Part shown: positions 12,720-25,905 of the stretch, one piece after another
Layout: each line of letters begins with the position of its first letter
Numbering within the stretch: position 1 is the stretch's first letter
Origin: Mauremys mutica
Taxonomy: Eukaryota; Chordata; Testudines; Geoemydidae
Assembly (NCBI RefSeq): GCF_020497125.1
Contig: NC_059075.1
Span: 43,808,003 to 43,872,002, forward strand
Direction: 5' to 3'
Length of the DNA: 64,000 nucleotides
The notes under the pieces: generated by a model
What the model was told of the DNA's origin: nothing
Seen by the model: only the letters and a program-made list of their open reading frames with translations
Database searches by the model: none
Program-made: the position numbers and the translations under genes

Positions 12720-13263
12720 AAGAGGAAAGTACTCCTTCCTTCAAGCCCTACCTCACTTCCCAGAGAAACATATTTCTTGCCAGCCCCATTAGGATTGTCG
12801 CACACTGTTTGGTTGCACTCCCCTCCCTTTGTCATCTTCAGACCACTATTCTTAGAGCTGGGAGCAGCAGCAATCTCTTCAGGAAACTAATGATGTCACT
12901 GACCAACTCTTGTTGCTGATCGTGGAATGAGATTGAGCAGGAATTCTACCTTTGTAAAGGAGGAAAGGCTTAGGCAGCATCCCTGTCTGTCCAAGAGAGA
13001 CCAAGTTTGCCTGTTTCCCTACACTTCTGTAGAAAGTGATGCCACAATGAGTAAAACCATAGTTTAGTGGTCCAGTATTACATAATGGCCTGCTTTAAAA
13101 ATGAGTAGAAAAATTATTTTCATGTTTATCTGGGGATTTCATTTTATACTGAATTGGCTGTTTTTAAATACTTTTGCTCGTCACCATCAAGAGAAAAAGG
13201 TGAGAGATTACTAGAGGAGAATGAAATTCAGAATAGAGATGATTTGAAATTTAAGAATTGTAC

Positions 13264-13392
13264 CTCTTCCTCCACCACCTGGAAGCATAGGTGAAAGTCT
13301 TAAAGGGCCCTCCAATAAGGTTGGCGGGGAAAGAAAAGCTCTTGTTTCAGATGAAGGCCGGCCCATGGGTGAGGGTCCATATGGGGAATGCT
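13264..13392 (-). CDS. MIA2: MIA2 exon 24: proline-rich domain
   Basis: [20 protein letters not shown], then a Leu/Pro/Gly stretch ending MLPGGGGR. Near-identical to human in this exon. Family knowledge: the proline-rich tail binds SEC23 of the inner COPII coat. Confidence 0.96.
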
Positions 13393-13810
13393 CTGGAACA
13401 GTTAAAACAAAATATTAAAATTCAGTGTTAAAAACTACATAATAGTTTACTTTTCACAATTTAAATTCAAAACTTGGGTCACAAGTGAAATGAATCTGTT
13501 GGTTTTGTTATGTGTTCTAGAATGAAACCACCATGTGTCATGTTTTCAGTCTAATTTCAAAGGCATTTCAAAATTCTTATTTTAGACTAAATACCCAGTA
13601 GAAAAATGTTTAAGTGATCTAGAATAATTTATTCACTCAGGGTCAGCATTTTTTTTTTAAAAAGGTGATATTTGCATGCACAAATGCTTGCTGTGCTTAC
13701 AACAGTTATGAATATGCTGTTTTGGAGTGGGGGGGAAGCCAAAACACCATCACCACCACACCTGTAGTATTTTACAATAAAAAAAAAAAGTTTAAAAAAC
13801 TCCACTGTAC

Positions 13811-13893
13811 CTCTGCCAAATGGTCTAACTGGAACATCAAGAGCATGAGGATCTTTTTCTAAAAGGTCAAATCTAAATTCCATTTCAGTTAAT
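13811..13893 (-). CDS. MIA2: MIA2 exon 23: transition to proline-rich domain
   Basis: LTEMEFRFDLLEKDPHALDV then PVRPFGR. Human LTETELKFELLEKDPYALDVP. Phase 2 in, phase 1 out at GTACAG. Confidence 0.95.
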
Positions 13894-14977
13894 CTGTAAA
13901 TATGGGAAGAACAAAAAAAAAAGTTTCTAACTTTATAAAAAAACTATCATACCTGTTTCCTGGAAATCCATCATTCTCCACCAACATTTCTATTGAAATA
14001 CAAAATTAATCTAGAATTCCATTTCCTAGGTGGTATCAAAGATATTACATTAGCTAGTGAAATAAATTACAAAGAATAATTGTCAAACATAGAACAAGTT
14101 ATCAATTTAAGTATTCCTCAAAATACTCATCCACCTTTATACTGATAGGTAAAAATTTTACTTCACACATTAAAAATGGAACAAATGTTACAAGCCCCAA
14201 TATCACATGATCCTCAGTTACTGTAAACCTCCTTTCAAGTATTTTTAAATGGACTATTAAATAAGTAAACAGTACTCAATTTTAAGAGTACAAACATTCA
14301 GTAATCAATGTTCCTGGTTAATATAGGAGATCATTTAACAAATTCCTGGTGCTATCTTTCTCAAAATGGGTATTTAATTTCAATATTTTTAACCAGATCT
14401 TACATTCACATACTATAACCCTGGTTACATTTCATTTGTCCCCTTCTTTCATTACCGAAACAGAATAACATTCTCTCCATCAGTATCTATGCCAAGATGG
14501 ACTAATGTTCCTTCTACCATTTCAACTATGGAGAGGAGACTGAAGATGTACCATGCTACTAACATTGTGTAACCTGATTGTTGCTGGCGCAATTTGTACT
14601 GTAGGGTGGCTAAGAAATCACTCCTGCTCAGTCTAGACTCTCAACAGTTCTCCATTTCTACAAGTATCAGTCACTCAGAAATGTTTCCACCACCCATCCA
14701 AGGTTTTCCATTATCAAAGAACATTACTAACACACAGAAGAAAAACAGGAATGCAGCCCTTTGCCCTACAAACCTGTGGACTCATTAGTTAAGGGTTTTA
14801 TACTGAAAATACATGAATGACCATGACACATTAAGTCATGCGCAATCTGAAAAATAATTTACCCACACCCATTTGTAGCTGTGTCAGTTCTGGTTTTATG
14901 CTTTTCCACCAGCTCTTTCAGAAAAGAGCAAAATTACAGCTAAATTATATTGTTCAGAATCTATCCAGTACACTTAC

Positions 14978-15045
14978 TTTTGTCTGTTGTGTGCATTTTC
15001 TTTTCTCAGATCACTGAGATGTCTTTCCGCTGCCCGGGCTGTCAG
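14978..15045 (-). CDS. MIA2: MIA2 exon 22: end of coiled coil 2
   Basis: LTARAAERHLSDLRKENAHN then RQ plus two bases of Lys. Human LAARNAERNLNDLRKENAHNRQK. Acceptor TCTAAAG, donor GTAAGT. Confidence 0.95.
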
Positions 15046-16238
15046 CTTTAGAGGGGGGGAAAAAACCTATTCAATTAAATATTTCATAACTAGTACACGT
15101 CCTGGATTTCCAGTAAGTATTTCTAACTGATAATTTGTAGGCCTGTTGCTTGTAACACAAAACAGGTCTATAAACTGTACGGGAAATCATCACATGTACT
15201 TTTTAGGAAAGTGCAAAAAGGTACATATATTGGATTTCAGCAACAAAAACCAGCATAATATTTTTAATAACCATCCACATAAAAAACAACACACTAGGAA
15301 ATTCTGACTTAGAGGAGGTTGAAAATCCTAGATATTTTTCACAATCAGTGTAAATTATTAGCAGTTCCACTGAAGTCAATAGTTAAAACATCACATGATC
15401 AGAATCAGTCTTATTTGGAATTTTAAGAGGCTACACCCCAAATCAGTTTTTTGCTGCATTCGAAAATAGTGCAAATCAAAGGAAGCCAAGAAGTAAAGTT
15501 ACTAATAGTATTGACCTTATAGAATCCAAAACAAGCATTATAAACTGATTGTAATCTTGACAGCAAATGTGTAAACTTAAGTAAGATCTCAAGTTAAAAC
15601 AAGATCAAATAATGTTAGATATTAATTCTTTTTAATGTCTTCATAAGAACGGTAGGTACAACAACAATTAATGAAAAAATCCTGAAAAGATTCTTTGTTT
15701 CAAAAGTGATAGTGGATGAATTTCAAATAAAGAGCAGGCAAATGAAAAAAATCAAAGTTTGTATCTAACAGTGAAGGGAAGAGGGGATGAAATACGGTCT
15801 TTTGTTCTCTTCTTGAATAAAACACACTTACTTAAGGGCCAAACTATTCCCACAGTTACATGCACACAACTCTTACTTCAATGGAAGCTGCTTGTGAATA
15901 TCTGATGGCAGAATCTAACCTTACCTATCCTGACTTAGATTCTTTGAGGCACACATTAAAATTGGCCATGGGGAAACACAGAGGGGAAAAAACCAAACCC
16001 ACACCATTCAGAATTATATGCAAGTTTTAAGACCTAAATAAGATCTATTTGAAAACCTGCAAAAAAGTACCCTGGCTAGGGCAGTATGGGGAGTACCCTA
16101 GCATGGAGTCCCATTAAAACATTAATAGGATTCTCTCCTATGTAGACCCCTTTGCAAGATTGAAGTATTTATTAGTAGTGAGAGTTTTTCATTTTCTAGT
16201 TTAAGAGAAGAGATAAATGGATTTTGCAATATATTCTT

Positions 16239-16264
16239 ACCCAAAAAAAAAAAAAAAAAAAAAA
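16239..16264. repeat. A-homopolymer
   Basis: Run of about two dozen A after CCC, possibly an old poly(A) tail, but no retroposon body was recognised upstream. Confidence 0.6.
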
Positions 16265-16690
16265 GCAGTGGAACAGAATGTTATCACAGGACAAAATGTC
16301 TTGTACTATTAGATAAAGGCAGAACAGTACAGCCAGGGAATTTATTAAAATGCCATTGAAACAAGGCCAAAAAGTTTATTTACAAAACATCAAACAATTA
16401 TTAATCATCATCTTGTTCCAGTGGATTTAAATATATATAGCAAGTGATTTTCTTTAATTCTGCCAGAATGTTACAGACTTGGTTTAATTACTACAGCTAT
16501 TTTATCTGATAAAACTATTCATTAAATATTTTTGTTAGTAGGTTTCTGAATGACAGACAAGTCTTTAGGTTTTTTGTCTGGAAACACCCCACTAAAGTCA
16601 AGGTATAATGCAGTCTGTTCAGCAGACAGAAAAATTACAGTGCTTGCTCTTCAATGACAGACCTGAGAAATTTTAATATTTGGAACTTAC

Positions 16691-16726
16691 CCAGTTATCG
16701 TGAGCTTTTTTCTCATGTGACGTAAT
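16691..16726 (-). CDS. MIA2: MIA2 exon 21: 36-nt microexon
   Basis: Twelve codons, ITSHEKKAHDNW (human IISHEKKAHDNW). In frame at both ends, so skipping would remove 12 residues without a shift. GTAAGT donor. Confidence 0.95.
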
Positions 16727-17503
16727 CTATTAAAGAGAGATATGCATAGAGTACAGGAACTCCAGGTTAACACTGTTTCAATGTTAAGTTGCTGATCAAT
16801 TAGGGAACATGGTCATTTGAAGCTGTGAAATGCTCCCTTCTAACGTCTTTTGGCAGCTGCCTGTTTTGTCCACTGCTTGCAGGAAGAGCAGCCAGTTGCA
16901 GCTAGCTGGTGGGTGGTTGGAACCAAGGTGGACCAGCAGCGCCCCTATGAGCTCCCCACTCCCCTAAATTCCCTGTGCAGCAGCTGTCCCTCACAGCACT
17001 GCCATGTGCTGCTCCTGCCCTCTGCCTTGGAGCTGCTCCCAGAGACTCCTGCTTGCTGTCTGGAGGAAGGGGGGGGGAAAAGGGGCTAATGTCAGGGTGT
17101 CTCCCCCTCCCCCCTGCTCCTGCACCCCGCTTACCCCCATCTTCCACAGAGCAGGGGGGACACACTACCGAAGGAGGGAGCTTCTAGGCAGTAGCTGCCC
17201 TCTCAGGTCTCAGCAAGCTGATTTAATTAACAAGGCAGTGTACTTAACCTGGGGTCAGCTACTTAAAGGGGAAGTGTGCATTTTTTCTCTCATACACAAG
17301 GTGTGTGTCTCTGTCTGCCCTCCCTCCTTTCCTGCTGCCTTGTAGAGTGTTGAGAGAGTTAACCCTTGAGGGCTCCGTTAATTGCTAGTTCATTTAGCAG
17401 TAAGGCATTCCCTGGGAAATATCCCACCCACTGACTCCTCCACTTCAACCAAACTTCACAATCATCATCACCCCGATGTACCAGTATTAAATTGTTTGTT
17501 TAA

Positions 17504-17505
<2 letters not shown>

Positions 17506-17545
<40 letters not shown>
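17506..17545. repeat. (GT)20 microsatellite
   Basis: Forty bases of perfect GT repeat in the intron between exons 20 and 21. Shorter CA runs occur at 19021-19035 and near 30044-30058. Confidence 0.95.
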
Positions 17546-17550
<5 letters not shown>

Positions 17551-17970
17551 TTTCCCTGGAACCTAACCGCCTCATTTACATTAATTCTTATGGGGACATT
17601 GGATTCGCTTAACATTGTTTCACTTAAAGTTGCGTTTTTCAGGAACATAGTTACAACATTAAGTGAGGAGTTCCTGTACCTTTAAAATAAGTTATTCATC
17701 TGACACAAAAAAAATAAATAAATTAAGACTTCAAGGCTGTTTTCTGATACATGAACAGGCCCCCAGAGTTTAAATTGAGAAGTTATACACTTACTCAAAA
17801 ATACCACCCACTTTGCTAATTGTAATTTATATCAAGGTATGTCTGATAACATTACCCAAATAAAGCCAAATGCAATACTGCAAGCAGCTTTAAAGTGGTA
17901 GTTTCAAGCTGAAAGTCAACTGTTACATTCCTGAGTATGGCAAAATGCCAAGTTAAATCAAAGTACATAC

Positions 17971-18031
17971 CTGACTCTGATAAGAATGAATGGTTCTGTC
18001 TAGCTCTTCTTCTAGATCTTTTGCTCGTTGT
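17971..18031 (-). CDS. MIA2: MIA2 exon 20: coiled coil 2
   Basis: RQRAKDLEEELDRTIHSYQ, then SQ. Human KRAKDLEEELERTIHSYQGQ. Phase 2 in, phase 0 out at GTATGT. Confidence 0.95.
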
Positions 18032-18739
18032 CTGTAATAAAAATGTTACAGAATACAATTTTAAATATGAATACCACCACAGATAGTGACACTGCAAATA
18101 AATAACTCGGAGTTTACACACAAACAACACTATTGTTACCTATGACCAAGGCCTACTTAAAAAAGGATTAATAAAAAGAGGGGAGTGGGGAGGAGAGAGA
18201 GATCCTAGGCCCTGCTGAAGACTGGCAAAGGTGGTCTAAGTGGCAAGTTGAAGATTGCTCTGGCATAAGGGAAATTCTCCAGTGATGTAGAGCCAGCAGA
18301 GTCAGCCCCACTCTTTGCAGCACCTACTTTAGCAGTGCATTTTTGCATACCTGCAGTTACCAGCTGCCAGAGTTGCCCCTTGAAGGTCATTAAAGACTTG
18401 AGGACTGCTGCAAATTGCACTAGGGACCAAAATGACCCAGGAAAAGGGAACATAAAAGGAGATATAAGGACATCTTTTTTCAAATCCCCCCCACCCACAC
18501 CTACATCCTCCTTCAGCCCCTGTGTTAAACACAGCTCAGCCACACCCAAAGATTAGGCCCAAGGTAAGCACAGATTTTAATTATGTTCCACTATTTGCAA
18601 TATCCTCTTAGAAACTTTAAAATAAAATTTCCCTACTACTTCATATTTTGCCTAAATACGAAAGGACAGATTGTGTTTTGCTACCCCTTAACACTGGCCC
18701 TGGCTTTTATATGCAGTTATTGTGGCACAGCTGGGCCAT

Positions 18740-18820
18740 GGAGTTTTTATAGCATGTTGGGGGGGGGGGGGAGGGGAGGACTCAAAAAGAAAAAGGTTGA
18801 GAAACCCCTGTTCTAAAGAA
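18740..18820. repeat. G-run and hAT-like terminal remnant
   Basis: A G-rich run at 18759-18778 is followed by AGGTTGAGAAACCCCTG, a word resembling hAT termini. No partner end was found, so it is a fragment. Confidence 0.4.
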
Positions 18821-19203
18821 TCAGTCATCAAATTGTGCTCAAAAAAAGTCACCAACTTCCAAGGGGAGTAAAGGTTCAAGAATCATGCCATTCTTTGGTA
18901 ACCTCGAAGACAAACTGTCCTACCCACCCTGCTTTAATTGTAACACAATTTTAGATTCTACACACTGATGGAAGAAGAGAGCCTGCCACTAGGCACTTGA
19001 GCGTCATGTGTATTTATCATCACACACACACACACGAATTCATTTGTATAAACTAGCATGACTATAGAAAGCATCAAAATGGGGTGGAGGGGGACAGAAT
19101 ATATTCCATAACAATGCATTATAAGTAGTAAATTTACTAATTCTCTTGTGGATTTTGTAAACTTTAGAGCAAATGCTAACAGTAAATAAAAATTTGTAAA
19201 TAC

Positions 19204-19305
19204 CTGTAAATGTTTAGTTCTTCAGCAACATGATTAATTTTCTCGTCTACTTTAGAGAGTTTTTCTTCTTTCTGTAACCGTTCTCTCTCTTCTACTGTTA
19301 GTTTC
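19204..19305 (-). CDS. MIA2: MIA2 exon 19: coiled coil 2
   Basis: [20 protein letters not shown] to ELNIY, phase 2 at both ends. Human [20 protein letters not shown]. Confidence 0.95.
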
Positions 19306-20479
19306 CTTTAACACACAGACAGTATGGTTAACTGTACCTCAAATAATAATTTCGCAGTTATTCTCTCAGCAAAGAGATTATTTAGTGTGATATTCACCCA
19401 CAGTAGCAGAAAGAGGTTGTGGTGTGTAACTATAGTGTTTTTATATTTGTTTACATAGCTCATTAGCAGTTAATTATTAAAATCTGGAACAGTAAGATAA
19501 TACCAGGACTATCACTGCACTCAATACCGACGCACACAAGGCAGCTCTGCAGAACATCCGTAACTATTAGTCCAGCCCATAGGCTAGAATAGGAACCATT
19601 AATCATTCTCCCCTGCACATGGGTTCTTGGTCACTAGGCTGCATAAATGTGGACCTGCTAGTCATGCCCTAGCCTCTCCCCAAATCCACTCATATAGTGG
19701 GCTATTCAAACCAATGCAGAGCCCAGCCCTCTCTCTTCTCCTCCAACAGACTTGTCATCACTAAGGCGACCCCACGCTCTCTGCATGCATTTATGTTAAC
19801 TAGCTACCATGTGTGACAACTGCAAATGTTCTCATCCACACTAGGATTTTATCAGGAGTTAGTTGCCACATGGTTAAACAAAAAGACACTTTTCCTAGTG
19901 TGCACACGCTGAGTTTTCCATTCCCCTCTGTATCTGTTTTAACCACCCCCTCTGTAGTGCACTGGAGTTTCCCCAGTCCCTGCTAGAAGCAGTGAACTTC
20001 ACCCTTAATGCATAGTCAATTGTCCAGTGGGGTAGAAAAGCAACAAATGCCACCCACCTTCCTCAACCAGGGTGGGGAACTTGATGGGGCCAGTGGTGAA
20101 GGGGGATAGTCTCAGCAGCAAGAGAGGAGACACTTGCTTAGGAACACCAGGTAGCTCCTCCCCACTTGGGAGTCTCTGGCATCCACTGGCCAGCTGGGGG
20201 GAGGAATGTTAATTAGCCAGCATTCCCCAGCTCCCAGGATTTAACCTGGAATAGGGACCATGTGGAACCTCTTTCAGCTCCATTCCAGCAGCCCCATCCT
20301 ACCCACCCTGAAGTAGGAATGAGAAGCGGCATGACAGATGCTGTGGGTCTAGCCAACCACCTGTCTGGATATCAGAAGTAATTTTTTCCCCCATGGAACA
20401 GCCTGCAAGGGATCAGGGAGTTTTTCGATCTTCCTCACAGCACCGTTAAAATCACAGCAGATTAAATAGGAATGTGTTT

Positions 20480-20930
20480 AGAATCTAACTGAGGTAACTG
20501 GCTTGCGTTATTAATTATTTGCAACTTGCAGTTAGTTAAAAGGATAAAATGAACTGTTCCCAGAAAGTAAATGACCTGGAATTTGGTGATAGGCCTTGAA
20601 CTCACGGGATAAGGCCAAGGTCCCCACCCTTCTGCATGCTCTGTCCCCAAGGGGGGGCAGCAGCAGGCAGGTGCTAGCGCTCAGAGCTAAATTCTGGGCG
20701 GTAGCCTGAGGAGAGTCTATACTGAGTTAGGAGTTATATTGTAAGGAGTCCTGTACCCCTGCACTGGAACCAATTAAATGCTTAGTATGGGCAACCCTGG
20801 GTGATGGGTAGGTAGCTCCCTTCCTCTGTGCTAAAGTTTAATAAAAGTTGCGGCCTGCCTCTCAATTCCATGCATCTGTCTGTCCTCTTTTCACCACTGT
20901 GTCCACATCAACGTATACTGCTGTTGTGAA
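20480..20930 (+). mobile_element. Possible LTR-like 3' segment
   Basis: Contains an AATAAA signal (TTTAATAAAAGTTGCGGCC) followed by a pyrimidine-rich CTGTCTGTCCTCTTTTCACC tail, the layout of an LTR R/U5 end. No target duplication was found; boundaries are guesses. Confidence 0.35.
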
Positions 20931-21107
20931 TACAGTACAACCAACAGTTTTATTTGCTATTTGGTTCTTCTTAAGAGGCTATGGACTGGAGGGTTGCTGT
21001 TGTCTCTTTCCTAATTCTTTACTTTAGTTATTTAAAATATTTTTATTTCTAAGTATCTAGAACAAAACCCATTTACTCCAACTATGTGAGAGAGAATTTC
21101 ACCTTTT

Positions 21108-21346
21108 ACACCTCTACCCCACTATAACACGGCCCGATAGAATACAGGTTTGCATATAGCACGGTAGCAGCGGGGGTCCGGCAGCACTTTAAAGGGTCCG
21201 GGGCTCCAGCTGCTGCGGGGAGCCCAGGGCCCTTTAAATCACCACTGCAGTCCTGCCACCGCTACCCCAATATAACGGCGTTTCACCTATAACGTGGTAG
21301 GAATTTTTGGTTCCCCACAACCGCGTTATATCAGAGTACAGGTGTA
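21108..21346. mobile_element. Mariner/Tigger-like MITE, copy 1
   Basis: Ends TACACCTCTACCCCACTATA and TATCAGAGTACAGGTGTA are inverted repeats. The inside repeats the words TATAAC and GTTATA. A TA duplication flanks it. Same family as 48052-48247. Confidence 0.7.
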
Positions 21347-22520
21347 TATAGCATGAGATAAATAGACTGTCAGTGGATAATCATATCTTAGTGCCACGGT
21401 ACTTAAACTTATTTGCTTTGCTGTAATATTGCATATGTTCAAATCAGCAACCACTGATACTGTGACAACATCCTTTGTTATATAAAAAATGACTGATGCA
21501 TATTTAATAATTTTTTCTGAGAAATGTCAGTATAACATGGTGACAGTTGCAAACTATTTCACTATTGAATGACTGTCCTAGCCAATTGATAGGGTTAATA
21601 GGTGAGGTCTACTGAAGTTTCAAAAGGCACTTAAGTGCCTTTGAAAATTTTACCATTCCCTCTTCTCTAAATCAAAGGCCAGTTTATCCATAATTACAAC
21701 TTTTAAAATGTATTGTACTTGTCAGTATGCTGATTTTTGCCTGCCCAAAAAGTTGCTTCAGCTGTTATAAATAAATACAGGAAAACCTCAGAGTTACAAC
21801 CACCTCAGGAATGGAGGTTATTCATAACTCTGGAATGTTCATAAAACTGAACAAAACGTATGGTTGTTCTTTCAAAAGTTTACAACAGAACATTGATTTA
21901 ATACAGCTTTGAAACTTGACTACGCAGAAGAAAAATGCTGCTTTTCCTTTATTTTCTAGTAGTTTAACAGTACTATACTGAAATTGCCTTCCCCTTCCAT
22001 CTCTGCTGCTGCCTGATTGTGTACTTCCAGTTCCAAATGAGGTGTGTGGTTGACTGGTCAGTTTGTAACTCTGAGGTTCAGCTCTAACTGGCTGAAATAG
22101 GCTATAATTGGTACAGCACACTTTTGCACACAAGCACATTTAAAAATAATACCCCTTAACTGTTCCCATAAAACAGTTACGGCGATAAATACACAAGAGG
22201 TATACAGTCCCTTCTTATCCAAGCATTTCAAGATTAGTATTATGGACTTTCCCAATATATTTCATCCATCACTTCAAAAATTAGTAATAATCACATCCAT
22301 ATCTAAAACAAGCATGTAAAAAAATTGTTTCTTCAGCTACATATTATTCATGGAATTATAAGGAATCTGGCTGATATAAACTACAGTTGATATGACAATT
22401 ATCTTTCAACAAATTGTCACAAATTTGTTGATATGTTTAAACTGAAAAGTCAAATGATTTCCCAATCTTCCCTTAATCATTCATTAAATGCTTAATGTAA
22501 AAACATAATGGTATCAGTAC

Positions 22521-22659
22521 CTGTGTAGTTTCATTTCATTTTCTTGATATAGCTCGGTCATTACTTTAAGCTTTTGCTGAAGCTTCTGAAGTTCACTTTC
22601 AAAATGTGCATTTTCAGACTGCAAGGAGACTTGCTCACTTTGGAGGTTTTCAATCCGTT
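22521..22659 (-). CDS. MIA2: MIA2 exon 18: coiled coil 2
   Basis: [20 protein letters not shown] to [14 protein letters not shown], one of the most conserved stretches (human NLQTEQASLQSENTHFENE...[14 protein letters not shown]). Phase 1 in, phase 2 out. Confidence 0.96.
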
Positions 22660-22889
22660 CTGTCAAATTTAGAGACAGGTGAATAATGCACATAGTTTAT
22701 GAAGTTAAAACAAAATCATAATATCTTAGAAAGTACAAACATTGCCAGTCAAGGACCTTACAGTTTTATTAATGAAGGCCTGTTTGACGTTTGGAAAGTA
22801 ACACAGGGAGACATCTTCCTACCTACAGTCCATAGAATACTGTTTGGTTTTTTGCATTGTGATAGATTTCCACAGACTGCACAATTGAG

Positions 22890-23030
22890 AAGTAGTATTG
22901 CTTACTGGACTTGGTACAGGACAGGGAGTCAGGAGTTCTGAATACTTCTTCCAGATTTAACACATACTTAAGCTCTGTTTCCCCATCTGTGGTTGGAATG
23001 GCTCAGAAAACCTGTACTTTTCTCTAGAGG
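22890..23030. repeat. MIR-like fragment
   Basis: CAGGGAGTCAGGAGTTCTGA and CTCTGTTTCCCCATCTGT are recognisable MIR words; the rest is diverged. Confidence 0.4.
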
Positions 23031-24087
23031 ATGCCATTTTGAAATCCATAATCTAAACTTTCAGATTTTCTATTATTATTATTTGTTTAAGTGTGCTCAA
23101 GATGACAAGCAGCATGAACAATAGTTCACAGAAGTGTAGAAATGCCCCATTCATCCCAGTTGGGGTTAACCCTGAAGCATAATGATAGTTAATAACATGG
23201 AGCAAGGAGATAATTTAAATATCAATCTCCTTATTTATTCAGTTGCAAACCGTGCTTCCTTTCAATATATTTAAGCCTCTGAAGTTCAAAGGCCCGAATG
23301 GGGAAAAAGGCTAGTCAGTCAGTCTAGAAGGACATCTATCTGATGGGTCAGCATAGGAGATCCTTAAAAGTTATAGGGGAAAAATTGCTGCATTAGAGGA
23401 TAGAATCATCCAAAAGGCCACCAGGCACATGGCATTTAAAACTGAGTCCAATTTTCTGCTGATAGTGTTATTTAGGTTAAAGGCATTGGCTAATTAGATA
23501 CAAGTTGTATAAAGCTGCACTAATTTTATTTTTAAAATATATTTCCTTAGAATGAAGCCTTTGTAGAATTTGTCCAAAGGAAAAGCGGTGACTATGTACT
23601 TTCCAGGCAAGAGTATTTTTAGAAGAAAGTAATGTTTTCCAACTAAATATAATGAACTAATCGCTACGTGATTAGAAACGTATTTCACAATTAAACATCC
23701 TATTATTTATATCTAAATATCTTATAATGAAAGCCATTAGACATATTTTCAATAGCAATATTGAAAAAAGATTTTCAGTATATTTATTTTGAGTGACAAC
23801 TGTTGCACTTCCAATTGAAGTGGGGTAACAAATTAAAAATGGCATCTCAGCAGTCTATATTATTGCTGTAGTTTTAGCCACTTAACCTTTTAAGACAAAT
23901 TTTTTAGAACTGGTTAAGTCACTTCAATTCAAATTTAATGGATTTTTAGCTAACTAAATAAAGCTATTAGTGTAAACTTTATATTTTTTCCACAAAAATT
24001 GAATGAATAATCCAGGGTTATTTAAGGACATGAATAGCTTCTCTTATTTAAAAATCAGTTATTTTTTAAACAAAATAATGTAATTAC

Positions 24088-24178
24088 CTTTAAGTTCTTC
24101 TTTAGCTTTATCTTCATCTGCCAGTTTTAAATATACTTGATTTCTTTCTGCTTCCAGGGTTTTTAAACAAGCATTTAA
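24088..24178 (-). CDS. MIA2: MIA2 exon 17: coiled coil 2
   Basis: LNACLKTLEAERNQVYLKLA to EELK, 30 codons plus one base. Human LNASLKTLEGERNQIYIQL. Coiled coil 2 mediates pairing with TANGO1 in human (family knowledge). Confidence 0.95.
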
Positions 24179-24620
24179 CTATATTAAAATAAAATAAAAG
24201 GGGAATTAAGTGTGAACATTACTGGAGGAAAAAGACTCAATTCCACTTGACTGCATTTCTCAGATAATACAATACTAAAGTAAGAATGTTATGTTATGGC
24301 TGTAACATTAATTGACTAATGCTTGGAAATGCAATCAGCTAATACCCTATTTCAGGAGGACAGGGCAGGTTGCATTCATTCTAGACCCTGGCAAAGAAAA
24401 AAAAAGTGTCAATTAAGATTTTTAAAGTATGGTAAAAAAAAAAACAGAAAAAAAAACAGATACCCTAAACTTTGTTTACATTGATACAATTATTTATGTC
24501 CATTACTAGACATAACATGGCATGTACTTTAAATAGCAGTTTTCTTTATTCCTCACTTTTTCTCTGACCTCTTCCCTCCAAACTTTTAAAATCAGTACAT
24601 CATAAAGTGTTACTACATAC

Positions 24621-24667
24621 CTTAGCAGCATAGATCAACTTCTTTATAGTTCGTTTTTGCTGATCAT
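24621..24667 (-). CDS. MIA2: MIA2 exon 16
   Basis: 47-bp exon encoding DDQQKRTIKKLIYAAK (human ALKKLIHAAK). Enters in phase 1, leaves in phase 0 at GTATGT. Too short for ORF detection. Confidence 0.93.
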
Positions 24668-25167
24668 CTAATTAAGAGCATAAATAGAAAGAAGAACAGT
24701 GAAATCACAAACAGCACTGTGATATGTTTTGACTGGAATGTACACTTACTACTCCTAATTACTGAATATATTTTTCATAAAAATTAGCTTTGGCTTCCAC
24801 CACACTAAGTACAATGTGACATACTCAGTGTGGAAAGGAAAAATTAAAGCTGACTCTTTTCTGATACTTTAACACACAGGCTGACTTCTTCCCCAGATGA
24901 CTAAGCATTAACTGAGCTGACTAAGGAAAAAATGGCAATGCAGGATGCGTTTAGTATTCTGGAGGAGCACATTTGCAAACCATATTAGTATGCAGGGTTA
25001 AGAAATCCAGCTTCTACCTTTAACAAATTAATTTAATTATAAGCTTTGTGTGAGGTCTAGTTATTTTCTTTTCCCAATTAACCTATCCTCTTTTTTTTGG
25101 GGGGGGGGGGGAGAAGAAGGAGGAGGGCTTAGATAAGAAGTTATCCTGATTGTACCTAAAAGCTCAC

Positions 25168-25267
25168 CATTTTCTGTTATATCAACATCCCAGTGGTTGT
25201 CTTCAGTGTGGTCTTCTCCTATTGCTATGCTCCAGTCTTTCATCTTCAATAAACATTCTGTCAATGA
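25168..25267 (-). CDS. MIA2: MIA2 exon 15: linker between coiled coils
   Basis: SLTECLLKMKDWSIAIGEDH onward (human TLTERLLKMKDW...GEDI). Ends at the donor GTGAGC in phase 1, giving ...ITEN before the next exon. A second GT 12 bp downstream (GTACAA) keeps frame and would add four residues; GTGAGC is the stronger site. Confidence 0.9.
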
Positions 25268-25782
25268 CTAGATATTACCAAAAATAAATAAAATTAAAAT
25301 CCAAAATGAAATATAGGCAGTGAAACTTTGATTACCACACTAAGTCACATTTTCAACCTTTTGATGTACTTTATTACTTTCTCATTAATGTATCAAATTA
25401 GCCTGCTAGCTATCTAGGATTCTACATGTTCCACTACTTACCCATTAAAACACAGGCAAGAAGCAGGACAACAGTGGGGCACCACTAAAGGCTCTTAATG
25501 ATGCTCACTGGGATATCTGAAGAGTTCTGTATTTTTATACATATAAAGTGTCTGCAAAGTGAAGAATCTTTTAGACAAGTAATCCTATTTATTTCAAATT
25601 TTAGATTCTAGGAGTCTGTAGCCTTTGGACAGTGTCCCAATGGACTCGAATTCAAACCTCAATCTAAGCAGCTAAGAAAAAATAAGTTAATGCAAGAAGC
25701 AAATTGAGACAGCTTAGCATCTTCTCATCCTAATATTTAGCATCTCCTATAAACACAGTCAGTGTTAAATACAGCAGTTTAC

Positions 25783-25905
25783 CTTGACTTGACTTTCCTT
25801 GTTTTTCAGAGCTTCCTCCATATCTGCTTTAGACGATTCAAACATTTTTGTTTGTTCATTTAGTTCACTAAATCGTTCACCCCATCCTTCAGCTTCTTGT
25901 AAAAG
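25783..25905 (-). CDS. MIA2: MIA2 exon 14: coiled coil 1
   Basis: 41 codons, LLQEAEGWGERFSELNEQ to KESQVK, phase 0/0. Human LLQEAEVWKEQVSELNKQ. Preceded by a 4.3-kb intron. Confidence 0.95.
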